This document shows, one piece after another, positions 9,343 to 17,927 of a stretch of 64,000 nt of DNA (its first letter is position 1; each line of letters starts with the position of its first letter). This DNA is from Collimonas arenae (GTDB taxonomy: Bacteria > Pseudomonadota > Gammaproteobacteria > Burkholderiales > Burkholderiaceae_D). Location of the stretch: assembly GCF_001584165.1 (NCBI RefSeq), contig NZ_CP013233.1, forward strand, positions 2,922,620-2,986,619. Reading direction: 5' to 3'. Under the pieces are notes generated by a model. It was not told the origin of the DNA. It did not search any database and saw only the letters and a program-made list of their open reading frames with translations. The translations under genes were made by a program, and so were the position numbers.

Positions 9343-10212
9343 TCAATTAAAAGCATTCATCATCTTCATGCCGATCGGGAAGCCAAGTACTAAAAAAGTA
9401 CATGGGAAAATACAGAAAATCAGTGGTCCGAGCATTTTCACAGGTGCTTCCATAGCGAGCTTTTCGGCACGCGAGAATCGCTCATTGGTTCTTTGTGTTG
9501 ATTGCGCGCGCAATACCGTACCTAGACTCGCCCCAGTTTTTTCCGCCTGCACTAGCGCGGTAATAAGGGAAGTAATCGGTGGCATATCGATACGTTCTTC
9601 CAGGGCACGCAAAGAATCGATCCGCGAACGGCCTGAGCGAATTTCCCGCAGCACACGCGCAAACGCGCGCTTCAAAGGACTGTCAGGCGATTTCTCCACC
9701 GCCACGTTAAGTCCCACCGTCAAGTTACAGCCGGATTCGATCGCTAGAGTGAGCATGTCGAGAAAATTTGGCAAGTTCTTTAGTACATGAATTTCCATCA
9801 GCTTGACGCGATCCCGCATCCAAATCTCAAGATAGATGTAGCCTGAAAACACTCCCAACGCTGTCCACACCAAACTATGCACTCCCAGCCAAAGTCCCAG
9901 CAGAGTCACAGCAGCACCGATCAGCAATGCATAAACGATCTTCGCAGAAACCCATTGTTGCGGACTCATTGCGTAATCGAGCTCGGCCTTGCGCAGGCGT
10001 TGAATCGTCTTTTCCCGATACTCGACCGACAAATACTGGCCGACGTAGTGCGAGACAATTTCTATCAGAAACCAGACTCGCCGAATTAACGATGGTGGCT
10101 TGTCTGCATAGGTTCGATCCTCCTCCGGTACAGCCGAAACGATCTGATAAACAAACCAAAACAGCAAGACCGCGCAGATTGCAAACAACGCCGGAAACAA
10201 TAATTCAATCAT
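9343..10212 (-). CDS. tadC: TadC, inner-membrane platform protein
   Basis: 289 aa with a type II secretion F (T2SF) domain. Hydrophobic segments lie at about 5-27, 95-130 and 262-285, and the cytoplasmic core carries the signature ESGCNLTVGLNVAVEKSP with LREIRSGRSRIDSLRAL. It pairs with TadB as the platform energised by the TadA ATPase. It starts 24 bp after tadB. Confidence 0.9.
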   Translation of the reverse strand: MIELLFPALFAICAVLLFWFVYQIVSAVPEEDRTYADKPPSLIRRVWFLIEIVSHYVGQYLSVEYREKTIQRLRKAELDYAMSPQQWVSAKIVYALLIGAAVTLLGLWLGVHSLVWTALGVFSGYIYLEIWMRDRVKLMEIHVLKNLPNFLDMLTLAIESGCNLTVGLNVAVEKSPDSPLKRAFARVLREIRSGRSRIDSLRALEERIDMPPITSLITALVQAEKTGASLGTVLRAQSTQRTNERFSRAEKLAMEAPVKMLGPLIFCIFPCTFLVLGFPIGMKMMNAFN

Positions 10213-10236
10213 GGATAGACACTCTGGTTAATTATG

Positions 10237-11097
10237 CTAAACATCGATCAACACGATTTTCCGAATCAGAACAAATCCCACTAGTTCGAGCAGGAACACA
10301 ACCACCAGCACGCCATATCCAATCCAGGTATTAAACAGAGGCGCCATTGCTTCCGGCTCCATTTCGTTAAGGACCCACATCAGGAACAACGGCAGACTAC
10401 CTACGATCAATCCTTGCAACTTTCCCTGCGATGTCAACGCCTGGATTTTGTCTTCCATTGCCAGCTTTTTCCGCATCGTGTCGGCCAGACGCTCCAGCGA
10501 TTCGGTCAGATTGCCGCCCACCTCGCGTGCAATTCTCATGCTGGTGGTGAACATCGTGTATTCCTGCGAATTGACGCGCTCTTCAAGCTCCGTCAATACC
10601 TCATCGACGCCGACTCCCATCCGCAATTTTCGGACGACTAGGGCGAATTCCTGATTAGATGGTTTTGGCAATTGCTCAGCTAACAATCCCATCGATTGAG
10701 TTACGCTCATTCCTGAACGCAGCGCACCCACTAACGAGTCGAGACTGTCGGGCAATTGATGAATCAATTTCTTGCGACGCCGTTTCTTGAGATTTTTGTG
10801 GGCAAGAGTCGGCCCAAAAAGACAAATAGCGGCAGTAACCACGACAACCAGCATATTGCGGGTAATAACAAAGGCCAGCAGCGGGAACAAAATCGTTGTG
10901 ACGATACTGATCTGTTGCAGTTTTGCACCGTCCATGAAAATGAACAGATCGGACAATTGCGCGCTGGTTGAGTCCAGCACGCTGTCGCGATAGCGCGCCA
11001 TCATCTGTCGACCGGCTGCCCAGGATGCGTAGGCGACGAGCACTGCGGCAACCGCAAACCCGAGCGCGAGCGCGATTTGTATGATCGTATTATCCAT
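10237..11097 (-). CDS. tadB: TadB, inner-membrane platform protein
   Basis: 286 aa T2SF-domain protein. N-terminal membrane helix at about 5-25, paired helices near 65-110, and a C-terminal pair at 235-280. The core includes LPDSLDSLVGALRSGMSVTQSM and REVGGNLTESLERLADTMR. ATG at 11097 (MDNTIIQIALALG) was preferred over an upstream in-frame extension because it overlaps the tadA stop by 8 bp, as is usual for coupled genes. Confidence 0.9.
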   Translation of the reverse strand: MDNTIIQIALALGFAVAAVLVAYASWAAGRQMMARYRDSVLDSTSAQLSDLFIFMDGAKLQQISIVTTILFPLLAFVITRNMLVVVVTAAICLFGPTLAHKNLKKRRRKKLIHQLPDSLDSLVGALRSGMSVTQSMGLLAEQLPKPSNQEFALVVRKLRMGVGVDEVLTELEERVNSQEYTMFTTSMRIAREVGGNLTESLERLADTMRKKLAMEDKIQALTSQGKLQGLIVGSLPLFLMWVLNEMEPEAMAPLFNTWIGYGVLVVVFLLELVGFVLIRKIVLIDV

Positions 11098-12922
11098 TTG
11101 CACTATGACTTGCCGCTTGCGCCGCGTGAGGATTCTTCTCTTCAAAAATTGAAAAATCGGGGTTGATGCCGTGATCACGCAACTCTTCGTAGAATGTCGG
11201 TACATACCCGCAAGGAGTGAAATAGCCTCGAACCTTGCCGGCATCGTTAAAGCCCGCGCGCTGGAAACGGAATATTTCCTGCATCTGGATCACCCCCCTC
11301 TCCATCCCGGTCACTTCAGTGATACTGGTGACTTTGCGCGTACCACAGGCAAACCGCGTCTGCTGCACGATAATCTGCACAGCAGAAGCCATTTGCTCGC
11401 GAATGGCGGTAATCGGCAAATCCATTCCGGCCATCAGCACCATTACCTCCAAACGGGAAAGCATGTCGCGTGGTGAATTGGCGTGGCCCGTGGTCAATGA
11501 GCCGTCATGCCCAGTGTTCATTGCCTGCAGCATGTCCAATGCCTCACCACCCCGACACTCGCCGACGATAATCCGGTCCGGCCGCATCCGCAGTGCATTC
11601 TTTACCAGCTCCCGAATCGACACCAAGCCGCGGCCTTCAACGTTAGCCGGACGCGCTTCGAGGGTCACCAGATTGTCGTGATACAGCTTCAGTTCAGCGG
11701 CATCCTCAATTGTGACAATCCGCTCGAATGGTGGGATCAGATTGGAAATCACGTTGAGCAACGTCGTTTTTCCAGAACCGGTACCTCCGGAAATAACGAT
11801 GTTCTTCTTTTGCTCAACACAGATTTTCAGAAATTTCACCATCGCGTCATCAAGCGAATCGTACTTGATCATGTCCTCAACTTGCAGGCGACGCTTGGCA
11901 AATTTACGAATCGAGATGGACGGCCCTTTCAACGCAATCGGCGGAATGACGATATTGACCCGCGATCCATCCTTGAGACGCGCATCGCATAACGGCGACG
12001 ATTCATCGACCCGCCGCCCGATCGGCGACACAATACGCTCGATCACGCCCATCAAGGCTTTTTCGCTACTGAATGCAATGTTCGAGCGACGCGTTTGTCC
12101 GGCACGCTCGATAAAAATCTCGTGAGCGCCATTGACCATGATTTCGGTCACGGAATCATCCGCCAGCAGGCTTTCCAGAACCCCCAGACCAACCGCCTCA
12201 TCCAGAACAAACTTGCTCAGTTCCTTGGTATCGACACTCTTTGGGAAATGCGATTTTTTAATCAGCTCATCGATCAACTTGCTAGCCATCGCACGCAAGT
12301 CGAGATCGGCCATCCGCGTCACGTCTTGGCGGCGCAGGTCAAGCGTTTGAATCAAGTCCGCGTGCAACAATTCGGCGTATTTCGACAGTTCCTTCTGATG
12401 CTCGCGCTCAACCTCGGATTGCGGCTGGAACGAATGCGACACTGCGGGCGCCGCGCTATCCTGGCCCAACGCGCCAAGAGCAGGCAAGGACGCAGCAACC
12501 TTTTGCGGTTCATCGCGAGGCGCAGCAGCCGCTTGACGCATTATGTCACCATGCTGTCCTTTGTTTGCGGTCCGCACTTCGTCAAGACGTGTCGTGTCAA
12601 CTTGTTGTGGCGTCTTCTCATGTCCAGACTGGCCGTTCAACGATTTCACGCGCAGTATCTGACCGCAAATGCTGATCGTGTCGTCGGTGCGTAAAGGTCC
12701 GTAACGCACAATCCGTTCGCCATTGACGAAAATTCCGGACGGACAACCAAGGTCGGTAATCGAGGTCAAACCTTCATCATCGATCAGGATTTTGGCCGCT
12801 CGTTTCCCAGCCATCGCCGGCAACAGGATGGGTGAGTCGCTCTGAGCACTCAGAGTGACGGTCTTGCTCAATACGTGATCGAGCAGTTGTCCGTTTGGCG
12901 TCTTTGATTCAATAACCAGCAT
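11090..12922 (-). CDS. tadA: FHA-domain fused to CpaF/TadA secretion ATPase
   Basis: 610 aa. Residues 1-95 form a forkhead-associated domain (ILIDDEGLTSITDLGCPSGIFVNGERI), a phosphothreonine-binding module. A linker of about 80 residues follows, then a CpaF/TadA ATPase. Walker A is GGTGSGKT at 379-386; the later signature GRGLVSIRELVKNALRMRPDRIIVGECRGGEA and the TGHDGSLTTGHAN His box are intact. It powers pilus assembly at the inner membrane. Typical CpaF proteins lack the FHA part, so this may couple pilus output to Ser/Thr phosphorylation or localise the motor (inference). Spacing to the secretin gene is 3 bp. Confidence 0.93.
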   Translation of the reverse strand: MLVIESKTPNGQLLDHVLSKTVTLSAQSDSPILLPAMAGKRAAKILIDDEGLTSITDLGCPSGIFVNGERIVRYGPLRTDDTISICGQILRVKSLNGQSGHEKTPQQVDTTRLDEVRTANKGQHGDIMRQAAAAPRDEPQKVAASLPALGALGQDSAAPAVSHSFQPQSEVEREHQKELSKYAELLHADLIQTLDLRRQDVTRMADLDLRAMASKLIDELIKKSHFPKSVDTKELSKFVLDEAVGLGVLESLLADDSVTEIMVNGAHEIFIERAGQTRRSNIAFSSEKALMGVIERIVSPIGRRVDESSPLCDARLKDGSRVNIVIPPIALKGPSISIRKFAKRRLQVEDMIKYDSLDDAMVKFLKICVEQKKNIVISGGTGSGKTTLLNVISNLIPPFERIVTIEDAAELKLYHDNLVTLEARPANVEGRGLVSIRELVKNALRMRPDRIIVGECRGGEALDMLQAMNTGHDGSLTTGHANSPRDMLSRLEVMVLMAGMDLPITAIREQMASAVQIIVQQTRFACGTRKVTSITEVTGMERGVIQMQEIFRFQRAGFNDAGKVRGYFTPCGYVPTFYEELRDHGINPDFSIFEEKNPHAAQAASHSANG

Positions 12923-12925
12923 GGT

Positions 12926-14251
12926 TTAGTCAGTTACAGTTAGTTTTCCAGGAGCGACTGGCATCGGTGTTTTTTCCTGCAATTTTTTATCGAACTGATA
13001 CAACGCTTCAGCATTGACGTCTTTCGGCCCGCGATCAATGGTGGAAGTAGGAGTCGAAATGCGCGGTGTGATGACCACGGCTAAATCGCGCGTATCGACC
13101 CCGGTGGTTTTGTTACGGAACAACCCTCCAAGCAGCGGAACATCGCCGAATCCGGGCACCTTTTGTGCGTCGGTCGTCGTCTGATATGAATACAGGCCAC
13201 TCAGCACTACAGTTTCACCATCACGAGAATTGAATTCCGTTGTCGTTTGTCTTTTCAGCAAGCCTGGAATGCCCGCGACTGCGACCGATTGATCGATGCT
13301 ACTGACCTCGATGTCGACTTTCGCGTAAATCGTGCCTGCTTTATCCGTTACAGGATTGACGGTGACAATAATTCCGTACTCCTTGAACGTGACGGTCACA
13401 TTGCCGAGCCCGTCTCGTACCGGCAGCGGAAGTTCGCCACCGGCGATAAACTTGGCGGTGCCGCCACTACGCGTCGTCAAATTTGGCGCAGCAAGCATGG
13501 CTGCTTCGCCATTCTCAACCAGCAGGTTAATTTTTGAGGTAATGATGGAAGCCAGGGAAATGAACCCCTTTGGCGGCCAAACCTTATTCGGAAAGCCTTG
13601 CCCCATATTTATGCCAGAAGTTGTAGGATCGGGAATGTAGCGATACAGCGAATTGCCCACCGGATCGGCCAACACTCCTGCAGCAGGGCCGTTGATTTGC
13701 GAATCCCAACGAATGCCAAGATCACGCGAGCCTTTGGAGGACAACTCCAAAACCTTGATGTCGAGGTAGACCATTTTTTCCATCCCTACCTTGCCGACAA
13801 AATTAGCCACCATATCGCCATACATGGTAGCAATCGCCTGCACGCGTGCCTGATTCTCGTCACTGACCATGTCACCTTCGAGAACGATCTTGGTGCCGGC
13901 AATCCGCGCGGTGACATTGTCGACATTGACCAGTAATTTATTGATGTCATCGAGAATTTTTTTCATACTTGCGTCGTTGACATAGACAGTCATGTCACGT
14001 TGCGTTCCATCTTTCAGCCATAAATGCAAGGTCGACGATCCAGCCTTGTTGGCCAATACCAGTATCTGCTTGTTATCCATCGTCGATACGGCGATAACGG
14101 TGCCGTTGCCCACAGCAATCCTGGTTGCATCAAGGGGAAAGACCCTAGCTTCTCCGGAGAACATTTCGATCTCCGCATCGGAATTAATAGCTGGTTTTGC
14201 TAGCACCAAAGCTGGAAGTGCGCAAAGAATGCATAAAAATAATCTGATCAC
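12926..14251 (-). CDS. cpaC: RcpA/CpaC secretin (Tad outer-membrane channel)
   Basis: 441 aa. Signal peptide 1-18 (cut after LVLA), an N-terminal pilus-assembly domain (GEARVFPLDATRIAVGNGTVIAVS), a BON-like segment around residues 98-145, and the C-terminal secretin core (VENGEAAMLAAPNLTTRSGGTAKFIAGGELP, then VPGFGDVPLLGGLFRNK). It would form the gated outer-membrane pore. Order and spacing with cpaB upstream and tadA downstream are canonical. Confidence 0.93.
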   Translation of the reverse strand: MIRLFLCILCALPALVLAKPAINSDAEIEMFSGEARVFPLDATRIAVGNGTVIAVSTMDNKQILVLANKAGSSTLHLWLKDGTQRDMTVYVNDASMKKILDDINKLLVNVDNVTARIAGTKIVLEGDMVSDENQARVQAIATMYGDMVANFVGKVGMEKMVYLDIKVLELSSKGSRDLGIRWDSQINGPAAGVLADPVGNSLYRYIPDPTTSGINMGQGFPNKVWPPKGFISLASIITSKINLLVENGEAAMLAAPNLTTRSGGTAKFIAGGELPLPVRDGLGNVTVTFKEYGIIVTVNPVTDKAGTIYAKVDIEVSSIDQSVAVAGIPGLLKRQTTTEFNSRDGETVVLSGLYSYQTTTDAQKVPGFGDVPLLGGLFRNKTTGVDTRDLAVVITPRISTPTSTIDRGPKDVNAEALYQFDKKLQEKTPMPVAPGKLTVTD

Positions 14252-14266
14252 GTCTTGTTTCCGTTC

Positions 14267-15328
14267 TTATCGGCTGGTGTTACGACTTGAATAGTTGTTC
14301 GCGTTTGTGTTGCCATTTGTATTGCCACCTGTATCTGCGCTGATCCCCAGGCGAGATTTAATATCTCCGGCATTGATCGCCTTGCCCGATGAAGCGATAC
14401 CCAGTGAATTTTTCGCCAGGCTGCTCATTAAGGCTGTACCTACCTGCTCCTGAGTCTTTTCAACGCCGCTACCACCGCCGACATACATTTCGACATAATT
14501 CCCGCGTCCCGACGGACCGTCCGCAACCTGCTTAAAGGTCGTCTCATCAAGTGCTGTTGACCGCATCGGCACCGCATCGTCGGCATTGCGCAACACGGCC
14601 GTCAGTTGGCCAACCTTTTGCGCGATCAATACCTTTTCCGCCTGGTCCGGGGTGACTTTCAAGGTAACGGTGGAAAATTCCGCATTTTCTTCGTGCTGCG
14701 TGCCGTCCTGCGCCTGGACTACCCGCTTCTTGGTAATCTTCCCGGTCGCCATTACGGTCACCGATTGCAGCAGCGGCCGCACATGCGTCAACTCCTTCGG
14801 CTTTGCTTGTTCACCGCCGACCACGTTGCCTGAGCTGGCTAGATAAGAATTGTCAGTCAATCCGGGACCGACAAAGAGCAGATCGATCACGTCCCCAGGT
14901 ACCAGCATTCCGGAAATTGAACTGACCTCATCGACCGGTACCGTAATCGCACGCTCGCCCTTAGCCACCGTAGTAGACAAAGCAGGACGGTCACTGCCCT
15001 CAAGCCCGCCCAGATACAGGGGGTCGCCAGGCTTCAGCGAAGTCACCACACGTTGTCCGGTAACCCGGTCCAAATCATCGGGCGAGAGCGTATTGCTGGA
15101 CAGGTAGCGAGCCGGTATCTTGCGGACGGCTAGGTTGTCGGCAGAAACAACGGTGCCCGATTCGATTTCTGTTGCAGCAACAATCACCGGCCGTGTCTCA
15201 TACTCGCCCGCCAGTCGCTTTTCCGCGTTAGTCAGGTAATTATGCAAGTAATATTGAGCGCCAAAGAAGCACAGCAGGCCAAGACCGACCGCACCACCCA
15301 GCAGCATGGTATTTTTCGATATCTTCAA
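14267..15328 (-). CDS. cpaB: CpaB/RcpC Flp pilus assembly protein
   Basis: 353 aa. N-terminal membrane anchor (about 8-25) followed by a SAF domain (residues 47-110: VIVAATEIESGTVVSADNLAVRKIP). The CpaB core includes GERAITVPVDEVSSISGMLVPGDVIDLLF. The Asn/Gly-rich tail (GGNTNGNTNANNYSSRNTSR) is low complexity. It works with the secretin in the periplasm. ATG at 15328 lies near a 21-bp gap after the small pilin-like gene. Confidence 0.9.
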   Translation of the reverse strand: MKISKNTMLLGGAVGLGLLCFFGAQYYLHNYLTNAEKRLAGEYETRPVIVAATEIESGTVVSADNLAVRKIPARYLSSNTLSPDDLDRVTGQRVVTSLKPGDPLYLGGLEGSDRPALSTTVAKGERAITVPVDEVSSISGMLVPGDVIDLLFVGPGLTDNSYLASSGNVVGGEQAKPKELTHVRPLLQSVTVMATGKITKKRVVQAQDGTQHEENAEFSTVTLKVTPDQAEKVLIAQKVGQLTAVLRNADDAVPMRSTALDETTFKQVADGPSGRGNYVEMYVGGGSGVEKTQEQVGTALMSSLAKNSLGIASSGKAINAGDIKSRLGISADTGGNTNGNTNANNYSSRNTSR

Positions 15329-15349
15329 GAAATTTTGCCAAATAAAATA

Positions 15350-15538
15350 TTAAAGGACGGAAACGAAGAAACTGAATCCACGAAAAAAATTACGGAAGGC
15401 GAATGCCAACTGCTCAGATGGCGAAGGCCCGCCATCAAATGGCAAGAACAGCACCAATGCAACTGCAACGGTAATCAACATGTACTCCATCAATCCCTGG
15501 CCGCCGATCTTGGAGCGAAATTTGGAAGGCATTCTCAT
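15350..15538 (-). CDS. Small Flp-pilin-like protein
   Basis: 62 aa. The N-terminus has the prepilin pattern GGQGLMEYMLITVAVALVLF: cleavage after a Gly would leave a Glu at +5 and a Tyr beside it, as in Flp pilins, followed by one hydrophobic stretch. It lacks the conserved body of the two main Flp proteins and contains an odd PFDGGPSPSEQ turn. It sits between an unknown secreted protein and cpaB. Probably a pseudopilin; no closer assignment. Confidence 0.7.
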   Translation of the reverse strand: MRMPSKFRSKIGGQGLMEYMLITVAVALVLFLPFDGGPSPSEQLAFAFRNFFRGFSFFVSVL

Positions 15539-15561
15539 ATGTGGGTCATCTACCAGATTGA

Positions 15562-16284
15562 TCAGGGTTTACCGTCAAATACGGTGTTCATCATGACGGC
15601 CGTCCCTTTCTGAGCTGCCGTCAGCACAGCATCAAATTCCTGCTTGCCTTTATCCGCTGACAAACGTGCACTGTTTGCATCGCGCTTTGCCACCTTGATA
15701 TTCCAGCCGGCGGAGCGCAGAGCGTTCTGCATTGACATGCTGATTCCGTCCAGCGACCGCCGCGACATTGCGGTCACCTGTTGCGAACCACGCCCCTGAT
15801 CGCTTGACTCCATCACCGAAACCACCTGTAGATCGGATGGCAGGCGCACACGTAACTGCGGCTCCCGCGTTAACGTTGGCGAGGTGAGCGCCACATAACC
15901 CTCTACACCGCCGTTAGGAGCCGGACGAACCTGCACGCTGCGATGGGTATCTCCCAACGACTGGTTGAGAACTGCCCATGAACCAAGCTTGCTATCAACT
16001 ACGCTGCCACGAACATGTCCGCGTTCCCAAGCTTGCTTGAATTGAGCGATCACCTCTTCTGTTGAGCTCGGACTGACAAAGTAGCGCATTGACATTGGTG
16101 TACCGTTGAAACGAACATCGTCTCCAACGCTCTGCAAATCAATGCTATCCGGCGTATCAAGCCATCCCGACCAAGCCGGATTACTGAACAGCGTCGCGCC
16201 GAGAAAAACGAACAGCGCAATACCCTGCCGAACCGCATCAGGAAGAAAGCCTTGCTTGCTGCGCATTGCTATGCTCAGTAACAT
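15562..16284 (-). CDS. Unknown secreted protein in the Tad locus
   Basis: 240 aa; not recognised. It has a signal peptide (hydrophobic 20-36, cut probably after NPAWS), then a soluble domain. Its start overlaps the end of the upstream TadE-like gene by 10 bp, so the two are likely coupled. Features visible are a PSSTEEVIAQFKQAWERG helix, two beta-rich segments and LSADKGKQEFDAVLTA near the C-terminus. Position within the Tad operon suggests a periplasmic accessory role. Confidence 0.75.
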   Translation of the reverse strand: MLLSIAMRSKQGFLPDAVRQGIALFVFLGATLFSNPAWSGWLDTPDSIDLQSVGDDVRFNGTPMSMRYFVSPSSTEEVIAQFKQAWERGHVRGSVVDSKLGSWAVLNQSLGDTHRSVQVRPAPNGGVEGYVALTSPTLTREPQLRVRLPSDLQVVSVMESSDQGRGSQQVTAMSRRSLDGISMSMQNALRSAGWNIKVAKRDANSARLSADKGKQEFDAVLTAAQKGTAVMMNTVFDGKP

Positions 16285-17111
16285 GGTGAGCTACCGCTAT
16301 AGACCTTCAAATTCTCGCCGGAACCTACGCGATCGGCGGGAACCACATCTGGACATATCTGACCGAGATGCAAATCCTTAAAACTCGGCTCAATTAGCGA
16401 CAATCCCACCTCAAGCGGCCTCAAAAGCGGATTGATCTTCTCGAAGATCGCGGCAGGGGAATAATTACGCGTGACCATCGCGACTTCTTTCGGCCCGCTG
16501 GCATCCCAGCTGTCGGTGGCCACGGCATGTTTTTCGTTCAGAGTCAGCTTCATGTCATTCAACGGCGCTGGCAAGGAAGAGACGTCCGTAAGACGAACGC
16601 TGACCTGGCTTTGATATAAACCTCCAGTATTAAGCGGTGTCCCGCCGGTAAGGCCACCCGCTGCACTAACGGCTTTAATGGCCTTCAGCGCACCGTTCAT
16701 GAATGTGCCCCCTGGCAGCGCCGACGACGTAGTGCTGACGGTCACATCACCCGGCTTCCCCAGCAGCTTGCCACCGCCTGTGTGATCGAGCCACATGCCA
16801 TTTTGGGTTGCCCACTTCCCGCCGTTGCTCATGTTCTGCCCGTCGGTACTCTTGAACGGATCGGTATTCCACGAAAACAATCTTCCGCGGGTCTGCGCCT
16901 GCAAGGTAGCGTCGCTCATTGCTGTCGGCTTATGCACGACTCTTTCCCAAGCGGCATAACGTGCGGCCTGGATTGTCGTGGCCTGGATATCCTGAAACTT
17001 TCCCAGATACCAGATTCCTAGGAACAGCATGATCATCACACCCGATACGACAACCAGTTCGACCATTGCCTGACCGGACTGCCGACGCAAAGAACGAAGT
17101 CGATTTTTCAT
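16275..17111 (-). CDS. TadE-like pseudopilin with large periplasmic domain
   Basis: 278 aa. The N-terminus RRQSGQAMVELVVVSGVMIMLFLGIWYLG is a TadE-type prepilin signal: basic stretch, Gly-Gln, Glu at +5 and a hydrophobic helix at about 15-40. The remaining 235 residues would be extracytoplasmic and contain two cysteines (ICPDVV and the C-terminal SSPCY) that could pair. The start ATG overlaps the upstream stop (ATGA), indicating coupling with the lipoprotein gene. Confidence 0.8.
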   Translation of the reverse strand: MKNRLRSLRRQSGQAMVELVVVSGVMIMLFLGIWYLGKFQDIQATTIQAARYAAWERVVHKPTAMSDATLQAQTRGRLFSWNTDPFKSTDGQNMSNGGKWATQNGMWLDHTGGGKLLGKPGDVTVSTTSSALPGGTFMNGALKAIKAVSAAGGLTGGTPLNTGGLYQSQVSVRLTDVSSLPAPLNDMKLTLNEKHAVATDSWDASGPKEVAMVTRNYSPAAIFEKINPLLRPLEVGLSLIEPSFKDLHLGQICPDVVPADRVGSGENLKVYSGSSPCY

Positions 17112-17895
17112 TTTGTATAAGTTGCGGGGTCAAAAATTTTTCCATCAACCTTGTCCAACTGTTTCAAGGAAAGCGGTTCTTTAATTACGACATAAGGAAA
17201 CCGTGGATCATTGCCCAGCGGCTTGATACGTGAATAGAGGACCATCGCGTTGCCATCGGTGGTGCTCAACGCTTGATCGCTGCCATCCACGCACAACGCC
17301 TGAGTTTCATTGGCGCTGATTAGTCCGCTTGAGGCCGGCAGACAACGCAACTTGACGCCATTGACAGCGAACGAATCAGAATATGACGAGAGATCTTCCT
17401 TTTTTGCGGCCAAGGAACCGCCTGCCGCAACACCATCCTCGGTCCTCCATTTGCCATTTGCATCGCGACTGACAGTAGTCATTTTCCCGCCATTCAGGAT
17501 GGCGATATCGACTTGATTGCTCGGCTCAATCCGGTATTCACAACCGGTTTCCGGACTCATCTTGTCGGTATTCTCGTTATACGGGTGTTCGATCTTACGA
17601 ACGTAGTTGCTGCCGTCCGTAATTATCGTAGTGCGTTCGGACACGTAGTCGCCCGGCGCTTTCGGGAACGGCTTGACAGGAACGTTGAGCGATTGCGCAG
17701 CTAGTGCGCACAGGTTATAAGCGGTCTCGCGTATCATCATGCGCGGTCCGTCGATTGGATCGGGGCGTTCAACTTGTACCAGTTCGCGCACAACTCCACC
17801 GTTGGCGCCCCCCCCGTAGCCGCAGAGGCCGCATTATCCCGGCAACCAGCCAGTGAACTTGCCGCCACGACCAGAAAAAGGAGCTTGCCAAACAT
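17108..17895 (-). CDS. Tad-locus lipoprotein, frameshifted at a poly-G tract
   Basis: The N-terminus MFGKLLFLVVAASSLAGC is a lipoprotein signal with the cysteine at residue 18, followed by RDNAASAAT. The reading frame then meets eight G residues (plus-strand C run 17808-17815). In the given sequence this frame ends at 17737, while a long open frame of about 225 codons (RELVQVERPDPIDGPRMM ... FDPATYTK) continues in the other. Nine Gs, or six, would join them to a lipoprotein of about 262 aa. No known domain was recognised. Either slipped-strand phase variation or a homopolymer sequencing error explains it. Its stop overlaps the next start (ATGA). Confidence 0.7.
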
Positions 17896-17927
17896 TTTCT
17901 TTTCGCATGCGGATGCGACTAAGGTTG

